A stretch of DNA of 64,000 bases from Streptomyces sp. NBC_00569 (lineage in GTDB: Bacteria > Actinomycetota > Actinomycetes > Streptomycetales > Streptomycetaceae), in NCBI RefSeq assembly GCF_036345255.1, contig NZ_CP107783.1:1116001-1180000 (forward strand). The letters are read 5' to 3'. Within the stretch, counting starts at the first letter, position 1, and each line of letters begins with the position of its first letter. Of the stretch, positions 25,020 through 33,846 are shown one piece after another. The position numbers and the translations under genes are program-made. Under the pieces are notes generated by a model that was not told the DNA's origin, did no database searches, and saw only the letters and a program-made list of their open reading frames with translations.

Positions 25020-25946
25020 ATGACTTCTGCTGCCACCACCCTTCGCGTCGGACTCGTCGGCACGGGCACCTGGGCCTCGAACACACACGCCGCCGCTCTG
25101 AGCGCCCACCCGGGAACGGATCTCGTGGGCGTGTGGGGGCGCAGGCCAGAGGCCGCGGCCGAGGTCGCCGCCGCTCATGGGACGCGGGTCTTCGAGGAAG
25201 CCGACGCGCTGTTCGCGGCGTGCGACGCGGTGGCGTTCGCAGTGCCGCCGGACGTGCAGGCACCGCTCGCCGCGCGGGCCGCCGCCGCGGGCTGTCATCT
25301 CCTCCTCGACAAGCCGCTGGCCACGTCGGTGACCGCGGCCAGGGAGGTCGTGGACGCCGTACGGGCCGCGGGGGTCGCGTCCGTCGTGTTCTTCACCCTG
25401 CGCTTCGCGACCGTCACGTCGAACTGGCTGGCCCAACAGGCAGGCGAGGGAGGCTGGTTCACGGGCCGGGCCGACTGGTACGGGTCCCTGTACACCCCCG
25501 GCGACACTTCGGAGCTGACCGCGTCGCCGTGGCGGGTCGGGCGCGGCGCCCTGTGGGACGTCGGCCCGCACGCCCTGTCGGTGCTGCTCCCGGTGCTCGG
25601 GGACGTGACGTCCGTGACGGCTGCGCGGGGCCCGGCGGACACCGTGCATCTGGTCCTCGCGCATGCGTCGGGCGCGTCCGCCACGGCCGCGTTGAGTCTG
25701 ACCACTCCGGCGAAGGCGGCGGGCGTCGACGTGGCGCTGCGCGGGGAGTCCGGCATCGCGTCCATGCCGACGGGCGGCGCGTCGGTGGACGCTTTCGGTG
25801 TGGCGGTCGACGCGCTCCTGGAGTCCGTGCGCACGGGCCGGCCGCACGCCTGCGACGCCGCCTTCGCGCTGCGCGTCACAGAGATCCTCGCGACGGCGGA
25901 GGCCCGCCTCGCGTCATCCGGCGGAGAACCAGGCCCCGGCGAGTGA
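25020..25946 (+). CDS. Gfo/Idh/MocA-family oxidoreductase
   Basis: A Rossmann fingerprint (LRVGLVGTGTWASNTHAAAL) and the family EKP-like motif, here LLDKPLATS, identify this 308-residue NAD(P)-dependent sugar or polyol dehydrogenase. The catalytic DxGxH appears as DVGPHAL. The substrate is unknown. The 3' end overlaps the convergent phosphotransferase gene by 33 bp. The gene is flanked on both sides by decayed DNA. Confidence 0.85.
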   Translation: MTSAATTLRVGLVGTGTWASNTHAAALSAHPGTDLVGVWGRRPEAAAEVAAAHGTRVFEEADALFAACDAVAFAVPPDVQAPLAARAAAAGCHLLLDKPLATSVTAAREVVDAVRAAGVASVVFFTLRFATVTSNWLAQQAGEGGWFTGRADWYGSLYTPGDTSELTASPWRVGRGALWDVGPHALSVLLPVLGDVTSVTAARGPADTVHLVLAHASGASATAALSLTTPAKAAGVDVALRGESGIASMPTGGASVDAFGVAVDALLESVRTGRPHACDAAFALRVTEILATAEARLASSGGEPGPGE

Positions 25947-26837
25947 GTCGAACGTCGACTCCGGCGGCGCGGGCAGTTCCCGCAGGTACCAGGGCAGATT
26001 GCTGTACACGTGCAGGAGTGTGTACGCCGTCACGGTGCGGGGCTCGAAAGCCCGCCCGTAGGCCTCGGTGAAGCGGGTCATCAAGCGCGGGTCGGCCCGG
26101 GTGACGAACAGGCCGACGGCCACGAAGTCGTAGGCCGGGTCTCCGATCATGGCGGGCTCGAAGTCGAGGAGTCCGGTCAGAGTGCGGTTCCGGGCGTCGA
26201 CGACCAGGTGCTGGCGCATGAACTCCGTGTGCAGCAGTACGCGTTCGGGCCCGGCCGGCAGCTTGACGGAGTCGAGGAAGGCGGGGATCTGCTCCGACCA
26301 GCCCTCCGCGAGGCCGTGTTCGCGCTGCCGCTGTACGGCGGCGGCGCGCTGCTCGCCGACGAACGTGCCCCAGTCCCCCGGGCCCACCGCTCCGGCGAGG
26401 GGCGTGGGGTCGAGGGCGTGCAGCGCGGCGAGGCACGCCCCGGCCTCCGTGACGAGGCGATCCTGGTCGGCGCGCGGGATGCCGGGCCAGGCCACGGCCA
26501 GGTCCTCGCCGGGCAGCCGGGACATGAGGATGTAGCGCCACCCGTTCTCGTACGTGCCCGCGGAGCGGACCTCGGGGGTGGGTACGGGAAGCCGGCCCTC
26601 GAGGTGGGCGAGGACCCGGGCCTCGGTGACGCCGCCCTCCGCCGAGGCCGCCGGGAACAGCTTCAGGACGTGCTCGTCACCGACGGCGTAGACGGGCAGG
26701 GAGCCCGCTGCGTAGCGCGTGAGCGGGAGGCCGGTGAGGCCGAGCCGGGCGCAGAGGTCGTCCGCTCCCCGCCGCATGACCGCTTCGTCGGGGACCGCGG
26801 CGTCCCCTTGCTCGTCGGTTTCCACGAGGGGCAGCAT
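25914..26837 (-). CDS. Aminoglycoside phosphotransferase-family (APH) kinase
   Basis: The catalytic loop LLHTEFMRQHLVVD (Brenner-type, with HTE where HGD/HTD is usual) and the metal-binding LLDFEPAMIGDPAYDF place this 307-residue protein in the APH superfamily. The Glu in place of the catalytic Asp in HxD is notable and may weaken transfer. The best start is the ATG at 26837; upstream the frame stays open and runs straight into a glycoside-hydrolase relic. It converges on, and overlaps, the oxidoreductase gene. Confidence 0.75.
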   Translation of the reverse strand: MLPLVETDEQGDAAVPDEAVMRRGADDLCARLGLTGLPLTRYAAGSLPVYAVGDEHVLKLFPAASAEGGVTEARVLAHLEGRLPVPTPEVRSAGTYENGWRYILMSRLPGEDLAVAWPGIPRADQDRLVTEAGACLAALHALDPTPLAGAVGPGDWGTFVGEQRAAAVQRQREHGLAEGWSEQIPAFLDSVKLPAGPERVLLHTEFMRQHLVVDARNRTLTGLLDFEPAMIGDPAYDFVAVGLFVTRADPRLMTRFTEAYGRAFEPRTVTAYTLLHVYSNLPWYLRELPAPPESTFDSLAGAWFSAG

Positions 26838-26903
26838 GGCCCGCACCCTAGGACGGCGCCCGGCGGGCCTCAACGGGATTTCGGCGCCCTGGTCGCCCCG
26901 CGT

Positions 26904-27151
26904 CAGCATCGGCAGCAGCAGGGCGGCCGACCAGCTGAAGTTGGGTGAGTTGAGCGGGGCTCCTGTCGTCGGGGCGTAGTTGTCGGCCGGACCGAGTCCT
27001 ACGCCTTCACCGTCGCCGGGACCGTGCTGGGGTTGTTGTCCTCGTCGTCGCCGGGCAGGGAGGCGGTCGGGGTGCCGCGCAGGTCGGCGTCGACGGTGGC
27101 GCCGTACTCGGCGAGGCCGTTGTGGCATCCCTCACGCAGGAGCCTGTCGAC
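26904..27151 (-). pseudogene. Fragments of the C-terminus of an MGH1/GH63-like glycoside hydrolase
   Basis: Two minus-strand pieces look like one broken gene. 27151-27104 reads VDRLLREGCHNGLAEY. 26984-26904, in another frame, reads DNYAPTTGAPLNSPNFSWSA then ALLLPML, the normal C-terminal signature of MGH1/GH63-like hydrolases. About 120 bp of unrelated sequence separates them. No start exists, and the second piece runs in frame into the phosphotransferase gene. Confidence 0.55.
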
Positions 27152-27155
27152 CTGA

Positions 27156-27345
27156 ACTCCTGGCGCGGCGGGGCAGACCGAGCACGACGGGATCAGGCCG
27201 TCGATCTCCTGCAACCGGTTCACCGGCGCGGTCCCGCTGTGGACCGGCACCGCCTCGAAGGCACAGGCCCGCGCCGTGCGCGACAAACGCACGGACCCGG
27301 AAGAGTTCGCGACGGCCGTGCCGTTCCCGACCGTGCCGAAGAGGA
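27156..27345 (+). pseudogene. Fragment of an MGH1/GH63-like glycoside hydrolase, opposite strand
   Basis: On the plus strand one frame reads FTGAVPLWTGTASKAQARAV then RDKRTDPEEFATAVPFPTVP. This resembles the segment of (alpha/alpha)6-barrel hydrolases that lies upstream of the C-terminal pieces found on the other strand. The frame is then lost. The head-to-head arrangement suggests an inversion within one ancestral gene. Confidence 0.5.
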
Positions 27346-27523
27346 CTGGAACAGCGGCATGCACCGGATCCTGGAACACCTCAAGGACTGAGCCCGCGTC
27401 CGGGGCGGCGCGGGGCAGGCCCCCGCGAAGTCCTGGGGCCGGACCGCCCCCGGTCTTGACTCGCGCCGCCCCTTCGGGGTCCGATCCCCTGGACCCGCCG
27501 CACGACCCAGGGACTGTGACCGC

Positions 27524-28735
27524 ATGACTCTGCAGATCAGCGCCACCAACCCCGAACACCCGGCCCTCCTCCTCGAACTCCCCTGGCATGTCCCCCTGGA
27601 GGAGTGGCCGGAGAAATACCTGGTCCCGCTCCCCCGCGGCATCTCGCGCCACGTCGTCCGCTACGCCCGTGCGGGCAGCGAGGTCGTCGCCGTGAAGGAA
27701 CTCGCCGAGCGGCCCGCGGTGCGCGAGTACGAACTCCTGCGCACCCTCGACCGTCTCGCGATACCCGCGGTCGACCCGCTGGCCGTGGTCACCGGCCGCA
27801 CGGACGCCGAGGGCGCGCCTCTCGAACCCGTCCTCATCACCCGCCACTTGGGCGGCTCGCTCCCCTACCGCTCCATGTTCGAGACGACGATGCGACCCGG
27901 CACCGTGCACCGCCTGATGGACGCCCTCGCCGTCCTCCTCGTGCGGCTGCATCTGGCGGGGTTCGCGTGGGGGGACTGCTCGCTGTCCAACACCCTGTTC
28001 CGGCGCGACGCGGGCGCGTACGCCGCCTACCTCGTGGACGCCGAGACCGGGGAGCTGCACCCCCGGCTCAGCGACGGGCAGCGCGCGTACGACATCGAGC
28101 TCGCCCGGGTCAACATCAGCGGCGAGATGCTCGACCTCGAGGCGTCCGGCGCCCTGCATCCGTCCATCGACCCGATCGCTTTCGGCACGGAGATCGGGGA
28201 GCGCTACGACGCGCTCTGGACGGAGCTGACGCGTACCTCCGTCTACCCGGCGGGCAAGCACCACTACATGGAGCGCCGCATCCGCCGCCTCAACGATCTG
28301 GGCTTCGACGTCGCGGAGATGCAGATCTCGCACGCGGACCAGGGGGACACCGTCACGTTCGTGCCGAAGGTCGTGGACGCGGGCCACCACCAGCGCCAAC
28401 TCCTGCGCCTCACGGGCATGGACGCCGAGGAGAACCAGGCGCGACGGCTCCTGAACGACCTGGAGAGCTGGATGGCCACCCAGGACGACTACGCGCCGGG
28501 CGATCCTCTGGGGGCGCGCGCCGAGGTCCTCGCCCACCGCTGGGTGCGCGACGTGTTCCGGCCGACCGTGCGCGCGGTACGCGACCACGTGCCGGACCGG
28601 ACGGACGCGGCCGAGCTCTACCACGAACTGCTCGAACACCGCTGGTACCTGTCCGAGCGGGCGCAGCACGACATCGGGCTCGACGCGGCGGTCGAGGACT
28701 ACGTCAAGAACATCGCCGGCCGGTCGCGGCCCTGA
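27524..28735 (+). CDS. DUF4032 protein with kinase-like N-terminal domain
   Basis: The 403-residue protein has a kinase-like first half with VVAVKEL (candidate ATP Lys), AGFAWGDCSLSNTLFRRD (catalytic-loop-like) and AYLVDAETGEL (DFG-like position). The second half is the conserved DUF4032 region (QHDIGLDAAVEDYVKNI at the end). Members are widespread in Actinobacteria with no known substrate. The gene starts at an ATG shortly after the hydrolase debris and is probably transcribed alone or with the next gene, 93 bp on. Confidence 0.8.
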   Translation: MTLQISATNPEHPALLLELPWHVPLEEWPEKYLVPLPRGISRHVVRYARAGSEVVAVKELAERPAVREYELLRTLDRLAIPAVDPLAVVTGRTDAEGAPLEPVLITRHLGGSLPYRSMFETTMRPGTVHRLMDALAVLLVRLHLAGFAWGDCSLSNTLFRRDAGAYAAYLVDAETGELHPRLSDGQRAYDIELARVNISGEMLDLEASGALHPSIDPIAFGTEIGERYDALWTELTRTSVYPAGKHHYMERRIRRLNDLGFDVAEMQISHADQGDTVTFVPKVVDAGHHQRQLLRLTGMDAEENQARRLLNDLESWMATQDDYAPGDPLGARAEVLAHRWVRDVFRPTVRAVRDHVPDRTDAAELYHELLEHRWYLSERAQHDIGLDAAVEDYVKNIAGRSRP

Positions 28736-28828
28736 CCGCGCCCGCTCCGAAGATCGCCGGGGACGGAACCGGCGGCGCGAACCCGTCGTGGTAGCACCGA
28801 GGAAGACGCGCGACGAGGGGAGACGATC

Positions 28829-29878
28829 ATGACCGGGAGTGTGCGGGTCGACGGGAACAGCCTGGTGCTGCCGGGCGGTGCGCGGGTGCGGTTCGTGCGC
28901 ACGCTGCGCCTGCCGGAGACCGGAACGCATCCGCTGCCGCCGGGGCTCGGCGAGTTCCCGGTGCGCCGGGTCGAGGACTACGCGGACTCGGTGCCGCCTC
29001 AGTGGCGGGCGCGCGGCGGCGTGATGCTGCCGATGTACCTGCGCGAGGCGATGTGGCTGAGCTTCGCGGGAACGGCCGAACCGGCCGCGCTCCAGGTGGG
29101 CGTGGGCAAGGTGTGCGCCATCTCGGGGCTGCCGTGGAGCAGCCGGCTGTCCCGGGACCCGCAGAACTACGTGGTATTGCCGCGCCAGCCGTGGCTCGAC
29201 GGCATCAAATCCGGGAAGGGCACGGTACGTCAGTTCGTGGCGCTGCCCCGGGGGCTCGGCGCCACGGTCGAGGGCCAGGTCACCGGCGAGGAGACCTGGG
29301 GCGGGATCCAGCTCCAGGCCTTCTCCCTCACCGAGCCGGTGCTGGGGGCCTGGCGCGCGGAGGAGGCCCGTAAGCGGGAGGCCGCCGCGCGGGCGGTGCC
29401 GCCTGCCCCCGGCGGCATGCAGTGGATGGGGCCGTCCGGCGGTTACGGGGCGGCGCCGATGCCGGCCGCACCGGGTGCCGCACCGCAGGCTCAGGCGGCG
29501 CGTTCGATGGGGATCGGCGCGGGCGGCACGATGCGCCAGCAGGTGTTCCAGGACGACCGGCCCGGGTCCGACTGGGCCGAAACGGCCACGGGACGCGTGT
29601 TCGTACACCTGGTGACGCCGCCGGACTGGCGTCGCATCACGGGCGAGGAGCCGCCGCCGTCGCCGGTGGACCGGGCCGCGTACACAAGGGCGGGGCTGCC
29701 CTGGTTCGACTACTACGACGAGAGCGCCGAGGATCTCGCGCCGACGGACACGCTCGGGGCGGTGAAGCCGGCGGGTGACTGGCTCGGCGACGACCACGAG
29801 CCGTGGCAGGCGCCCGGAGCGCACCAGGTCAAGCACCTGGGGGACGCGGGCAAGCCCGTGGCGGACGGCGACTGGTGA
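28829..29878 (+). CDS. Conserved hypothetical protein, 349 residues
   Basis: The first about 180 residues are compact and likely folded (RGGVMLPMYLREAMWLSF, PQNYVVLPRQPWLDGIKSGK), with no membrane segment. A middle linker is rich in Pro, Gly, Ala and Met (about residues 195-235). The last 100 residues form a second acidic region with WFDYYDE. I recognise it only as a conserved bacterial protein without assigned function. A good ribosome site (GGGGAG) precedes the ATG. Confidence 0.65.
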   Translation: MTGSVRVDGNSLVLPGGARVRFVRTLRLPETGTHPLPPGLGEFPVRRVEDYADSVPPQWRARGGVMLPMYLREAMWLSFAGTAEPAALQVGVGKVCAISGLPWSSRLSRDPQNYVVLPRQPWLDGIKSGKGTVRQFVALPRGLGATVEGQVTGEETWGGIQLQAFSLTEPVLGAWRAEEARKREAAARAVPPAPGGMQWMGPSGGYGAAPMPAAPGAAPQAQAARSMGIGAGGTMRQQVFQDDRPGSDWAETATGRVFVHLVTPPDWRRITGEEPPPSPVDRAAYTRAGLPWFDYYDESAEDLAPTDTLGAVKPAGDWLGDDHEPWQAPGAHQVKHLGDAGKPVADGDW

Positions 29879-29889
29879 ATGCGCGGTGC

Positions 29890-29915
29890 GGCGGGGTCGG
29901 TTCGCCGGCCCCGCC
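29890..29915 (+). terminator. Strong terminator hairpin
   Basis: GGCGGGG-T-CGG-TTCG-CCG-G-CCCCGCC forms an almost perfect 11-bp stem with a stable TTCG tetraloop, 12 bp after the stop of the preceding gene. Confidence 0.85.
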
Positions 29916-30360
29916 TGCGGCCTGCCCGCGTGCGTGGCGGCGCATGCGCGGGCGGCCGGTACCGTGGCCGCTACGTAATGGCGAGTGACGGCACCGGCCG
30001 CAGCCAGTGAGCCCTTGATCTGCCCGGGAGAAGTGCCCGAACTGGGCCAAGCGATGCACTTTCCGGTCACATGGATCGGAATATGACAACTGGCCGTGCA
30101 CTGTTCCCGAAACGGATCCGAGGGTTCGACGGATACCCAACACCGGGGAATTCAGCCATTTTCGAGCGTCCCGGTCCAGGTGCCCCATCGGCGTGGCCGT
30201 GCGTCTCCTGGCGTTCAAACCAGCAGGTCGCCGACCCCACGGGCTCCATCATGACGCACCGGCTGATCGTTTTCTTCGGGCAATGTTTATTACCAAAGAC
30301 GATGGGAGTAATTAGACTGCACTCGCTCAACTCGGCGTGGACCTCAAGGGATTACCCACC
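29916..30360. other. Long low-GC intergenic region
   Basis: This 445-bp stretch is clearly lower in G+C than its surroundings, above all from about 30060 onward, with no plausible gene. An open plus frame (30071-30364) lacks coding bias. TTTATT (30287-30292) spaced 17 bp from TAATTA (30310-30315) is a possible promoter for the XRE regulator. Confidence 0.45.
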
Positions 30361-31182
30361 ATGAACAAGACGGCGCTCCGCGCCCTGCTCCGTGAACGGC
30401 GCGCCCTGATAGGCCCCGAATCCCACGGCTTCACCCGCCCCACAGGCCAGGGCCGACGCGCCCCCGGACTCTCCCAGCACCAGGTGGACCAGCTGCTCCA
30501 CCGGACCCTGGGGACGTATCACCGGCTGGAATCGGGCAACTACCCGAATCCGCCGACGGTCCTGCTGCGGGACGTCGCCCTGCTCTTCGACCTCGACGAA
30601 CAGGAGTGGGTGTCGCTGTGCCGCTACGCCCTGCTCCAGGACCCGCCCGGACCACTGCACCAGTCGTCGGGGAAGGAGATCCCGGGATTCTGGCAGGACG
30701 CTGTCGACGGCATCGGTCACATGGCGTACGTCACGGACGCCTCCTGGGACCTGATCGCCCACAACTCGGCGTTCGCCTCGCTCTTCCCAGATGGCCAGGT
30801 CCCGACGAACACGATGCGCTGGATGCTCCTCGAACCCCAGGGCCGCCGGACCCTGACGGACTGGGAGAACGCCTGGGCCCCCTGGGTGCTCCCGCAGTTG
30901 CGCGCGGCGCTGGTCGCGCGGCCGGAGGACGAGACGCTGCGGCAGATCGAGAAGGAGGTCATGGAGGATCCCGACACGTCGGACATCTACGAGACCGGGG
31001 CGTCGCTCATCCACGCCGACGGCCACGAACGTCCCATACTCCACAGCAGGAAGGGCCAGGGCTGGCTGTCGATCTGTGCCGCACAGCCCATGACCGCGCC
31101 CGGCTCGCGGCTGTTCATCCTCGTCTTCCGCCGTGGCACCGAACGCCCCCACCCACGGCCGCCGATGCTCAGGGCCCACTGA
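30361..31182 (+). CDS. XRE-family regulator with MmyB-like ligand-binding domain
   Basis: The N-terminal Cro/XRE helix-turn-helix (GLSQHQVDQLLHRTLGTYHR, about residues 36-55) is joined to an MmyB-type PAS-like domain (VTDASWDLIAHNSAFASLFP; ...LSICAAQP). The protein is 273 residues from the ATG at 30361; a GTG eight codons earlier is possible. MmyB regulators usually control an adjacent, often divergent, dehydrogenase gene. Here the next gene on the same strand is a type III polyketide synthase 80 bp on, so a regulatory tie is possible but unproven. Confidence 0.82.
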   Translation: MNKTALRALLRERRALIGPESHGFTRPTGQGRRAPGLSQHQVDQLLHRTLGTYHRLESGNYPNPPTVLLRDVALLFDLDEQEWVSLCRYALLQDPPGPLHQSSGKEIPGFWQDAVDGIGHMAYVTDASWDLIAHNSAFASLFPDGQVPTNTMRWMLLEPQGRRTLTDWENAWAPWVLPQLRAALVARPEDETLRQIEKEVMEDPDTSDIYETGASLIHADGHERPILHSRKGQGWLSICAAQPMTAPGSRLFILVFRRGTERPHPRPPMLRAH

Positions 31183-31262
31183 GCGGATAGTCGGAGTCGA
31201 CGGGCGTCGCGTACGTTGTGCGACACCCCCCACGCCCGACTCAGCACAGTGGGAGACACCCC

Positions 31263-32303
31263 ATGCCCGCCTTCGTCTCACCCCCTCGGACCGTCCTCGG
31301 CGCTCACAAGGTCACCACCGACGAGATATCCGACGACATCCGCACGAACCACCCCGATCACCCGCGCCTGGGCGCCTTCCTGCGTGTCGTCAACAACTGC
31401 GGCGTGCGCACCCGTTACTTCACCAGGCCGCTGAACTCCCCCACAGTCGGCGGCACGGCGGACGTACACGCGCGCACCCAGGCGGCCTTCGACGACGCCG
31501 TGGACATGTCCGAGCGCGCCGCCTCGGCCGCGCTCGACGCGGCGGGGATCGACGCGCGTGCCATCGACGCCATCGTGACGACGCACGCCACCGGCTACGC
31601 GGTCCCCAACCTGGACGTCCACCTGATCGGCCGCCTCGGCCTGCGCCCCACCACGCGCCGGGTCGCCCTCACGACCGTGGCGTGCGCCGGAGGGGTCCAC
31701 GCCCTCATCAGGGCCGCGGACCTGGTCGCCGTGCGTCCGGCGGCGAAGGTGCTCGTCGTCGCCGCGGAGGTGCTCTCCACCTCCTACAACCACTCCGCTT
31801 CCACCATCGAGGCGATGATCTACAAGGCCCTGTTCGCGGACGCGGCCGGCGCCGCCGTCGTGACCAGCGAGCCCCTCAAAGCCGGGCTGGCGATAGGGGA
31901 CACGTTCGAGTACACGCTTCCGGACACCTTCGACCGCTACCGCGGCCGGCTGGACGTCCACGGCATGCACTTCGACTCCACGAAGAAGGCGCCGCGCGCC
32001 GCATCGGAGACGCACCCCGCTCTCGTCGACTGGCTCGGGGGACGGGAAGTCGGGTTCGCCGCCATTCATCCCGGCAGCCCGAGCATGATCACCGACACCG
32101 CCACCGCCCTCGGCCTCACCCCCGAGGACGCCCGGCACTCCACCGACACCCTCTCCGACGAGGGCAACCTCGGTGGCGTCAGCGTTCTCCGGGTCCTGGA
32201 GCGCACCCACGCCACGCCTCCCGCCGCCGGAACCAAAGGCGTCGCCGTCGCCTACGGGCCCGGCTTCACCACCGCCGCCCTTCACGGCCACTGGCACGCC
32301 TGA
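31263..32303 (+). CDS. Type III polyketide synthase
   Basis: This 346-residue protein is a chalcone/stilbene-synthase-type enzyme. The nucleophile is Cys 141 (VACAGGVHAL), with His 269 (IHPGSPSMI) and Asn 302 (EGNLGGVSVL) completing the triad, and AYGPGF matches the family GFGPG loop. It condenses acyl-CoA starters with malonyl-CoA units. Its sequence is not obviously RppA (tetrahydroxynaphthalene) or germicidin synthase by eye, and no modifying P450 or methyltransferase adjoins, so the product is unknown. The start ATG at 31263 follows GGGAG. Confidence 0.87.
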   Translation: MPAFVSPPRTVLGAHKVTTDEISDDIRTNHPDHPRLGAFLRVVNNCGVRTRYFTRPLNSPTVGGTADVHARTQAAFDDAVDMSERAASAALDAAGIDARAIDAIVTTHATGYAVPNLDVHLIGRLGLRPTTRRVALTTVACAGGVHALIRAADLVAVRPAAKVLVVAAEVLSTSYNHSASTIEAMIYKALFADAAGAAVVTSEPLKAGLAIGDTFEYTLPDTFDRYRGRLDVHGMHFDSTKKAPRAASETHPALVDWLGGREVGFAAIHPGSPSMITDTATALGLTPEDARHSTDTLSDEGNLGGVSVLRVLERTHATPPAAGTKGVAVAYGPGFTTAALHGHWHA

Positions 32304-32328
32304 CGCACCGCTTCGCACCACTCCCTTG

Positions 32329-32362
32329 GTGTCTCATCGAGACACATGTCCCATTGGGACAT
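32329..32362. promoter_or_regulatory. Two abutting 17-bp palindromes, likely TetR operators
   Basis: GTGTCTCATCGAGACAC (32329-32345) is followed at once by ATGTCCCATTGGGACAT (32346-32362). Both are perfect and share the pattern TGTC(C/T)CAT(C/T)G(A/G)GACA. The second ends 21 bp before the TetR start codon. Confidence 0.82.
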
Positions 32363-32383
32363 TATGGGTGTACGCTCGAAGAC

Positions 32384-33046
32384 ATGAAGGCGAAGGACCC
32401 CGTTCCCCTCACAGAACCCGTCGAGGACCGTCGGCAGCGCAAGGCCCGGCAGACCCGGGAAGCGCTCGCCGCCGCGGCCGTCGGGCTCGTGCTGGAGCGG
32501 GGTCTGGGCGCCGTCACCGTGGAGGCCATCGCCGATCGCGCCGACGTCACGCGCCGCACCTTCAGCCGCCACTTCGGCGGCAAGGAGGACGCCGCCCTCG
32601 ACTTCACCCGCACCGACGCCGACCGGATCAACGCGGCCCTGCGCGCCCGCCCCGCGAGCGAGCCCCCGATGCTCGCCTACCGCAGGGCCGTCGAACAGTG
32701 GCTGGCGGAGCCGTCCGCCCCGCACCGCAGGCCGCACATGCGCGCCCTGCTCGCGGCCCTCGACACGGAACCGGCCCTCTTCGCCGCGTACGAACGCCTC
32801 CGGGTGGACGCCCAGGACGAGTCCGTACGCATCATCGCCGACCGGCTCGGCACCGACCGGGACCGGGATCTGCGCCCGGCCGTCGTCGTCGGCGCCGCGG
32901 CCGGCGTGCTCACCGCCGCCCTGCGCCAGTGGGCCCGCGGCGGCGGGCACGACACAGATCTCGCAGACCTGGTGGGGCAGGCCTACGACGCCCTGACCGG
33001 GGAGGCCGTCCTCGCGTCGGCCCCCCACATCTCAACCGGAAAGTGA
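32384..33046 (+). CDS. TetR-family regulator
   Basis: The helix-turn-helix is at about residues 43-70 (AVTVEAIADRADVTRRTFSRHFGGKEDAALDF), in a 220-residue protein. The ATG at 32384 lies directly after two palindromes, which strongly suggests autorepression. The next gene, an SDR, starts 8 bp after its stop, so the pair forms an operon and the SDR is the likely controlled enzyme. Confidence 0.87.
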   Translation: MKAKDPVPLTEPVEDRRQRKARQTREALAAAAVGLVLERGLGAVTVEAIADRADVTRRTFSRHFGGKEDAALDFTRTDADRINAALRARPASEPPMLAYRRAVEQWLAEPSAPHRRPHMRALLAALDTEPALFAAYERLRVDAQDESVRIIADRLGTDRDRDLRPAVVVGAAAGVLTAALRQWARGGGHDTDLADLVGQAYDALTGEAVLASAPHISTGK

Positions 33047-33054
33047 ACAGCAGC

Positions 33055-33846
33055 ATGAGCAGCACGAACACCCCGGCGCCCGTCAGCGACTACGCGACCG
33101 AGTTCGCTGGCCGGACCGCCCTTGTCACCGGCTCCGCCTCCGGAATCGGCCTCGCCACCGCCCGCCGCCTGGGCCGGGGCGGCGCGAACGTCGTGATCGC
33201 CGACTACAACGCCGACGGCGCCGAGAAGGCCGCCGCCGAGCTGACGGCCGAGGGCATCACCGCCGCCGCCGTCGCCGTGGACGTCACGAACCCGGAGTCG
33301 GTCGAGGCCGCGGTGAGGTTCTCCGTCGACACCTTCGGCGGCCTCGAACTGGCCGTCAACAACGCCGGGATCGGCGGCGCGAGCGCCCCCACCGGCGACT
33401 ACGACATCGATGTCTGGAACCGCGTCGTCCGCACGAACCTCGACGGCGTCTTCTACTCGATGCGCCACGAGCTGCCCGCCATCGAGGCGTCCGGCAAGGG
33501 CGGCGCCATCGTGAACGTCGCGTCGATCCTCGGCTCGGTCGGCTTCGCCGGCTCCCCCGCCTACGTCGCCGCGAAGCACGGTGTCGTCGGCCTGACGAAG
33601 ACCGCGGCCACCGAGTACGCGGCCAAGGGCATCCGCGTGAACGCGGTCGGCCCCGGCTTCATCGACACCCCACTGCTGCGGCAGATGGACCAGGACGCGT
33701 ACGACGCGCTGACGGCGCTGCACCCGGCGGGCCGTCTCGGTCACGCCGACGAGGTGGCCGAACTGATCGCGTTCCTGCTCTCCGACCGTGCCTCCTTCGT
33801 GCACGGCAGCTACCACCTCGTGGACGGCGCCTACACGGCGCGCTGA
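33055..33846 (+). CDS. Short-chain dehydrogenase/reductase (SDR)
   Basis: This classical SDR of 263 residues has cofactor motif TGSASGIG, NNAG, the catalytic Ser in NVASILGS and the YVAAK active-site motif. An Asp after the second strand (IADYNADG) suggests NAD(H) preference. The substrate is unknown. The gene follows tetR by 8 bp and its last 16 bp overlap the convergent amidohydrolase gene. Confidence 0.9.
   Translation: MSSTNTPAPVSDYATEFAGRTALVTGSASGIGLATARRLGRGGANVVIADYNADGAEKAAAELTAEGITAAAVAVDVTNPESVEAAVRFSVDTFGGLELAVNNAGIGGASAPTGDYDIDVWNRVVRTNLDGVFYSMRHELPAIEASGKGGAIVNVASILGSVGFAGSPAYVAAKHGVVGLTKTAATEYAAKGIRVNAVGPGFIDTPLLRQMDQDAYDALTALHPAGRLGHADEVAELIAFLLSDRASFVHGSYHLVDGAYTAR

Noticed and set aside
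26999..30070. Minus-strand open frame of over 1000 codons opposite the DUF4032 and hypothetical genes
   Set aside because: It is an antisense shadow in high-GC DNA: Arg/His/Pro/Gly-rich, no family motif, and it mirrors two clear plus-strand genes.
30071..30364. 97-codon plus-strand frame ahead of the XRE regulator
   Set aside because: It has no coding bias, overlaps the regulator start and contains the likely promoter.
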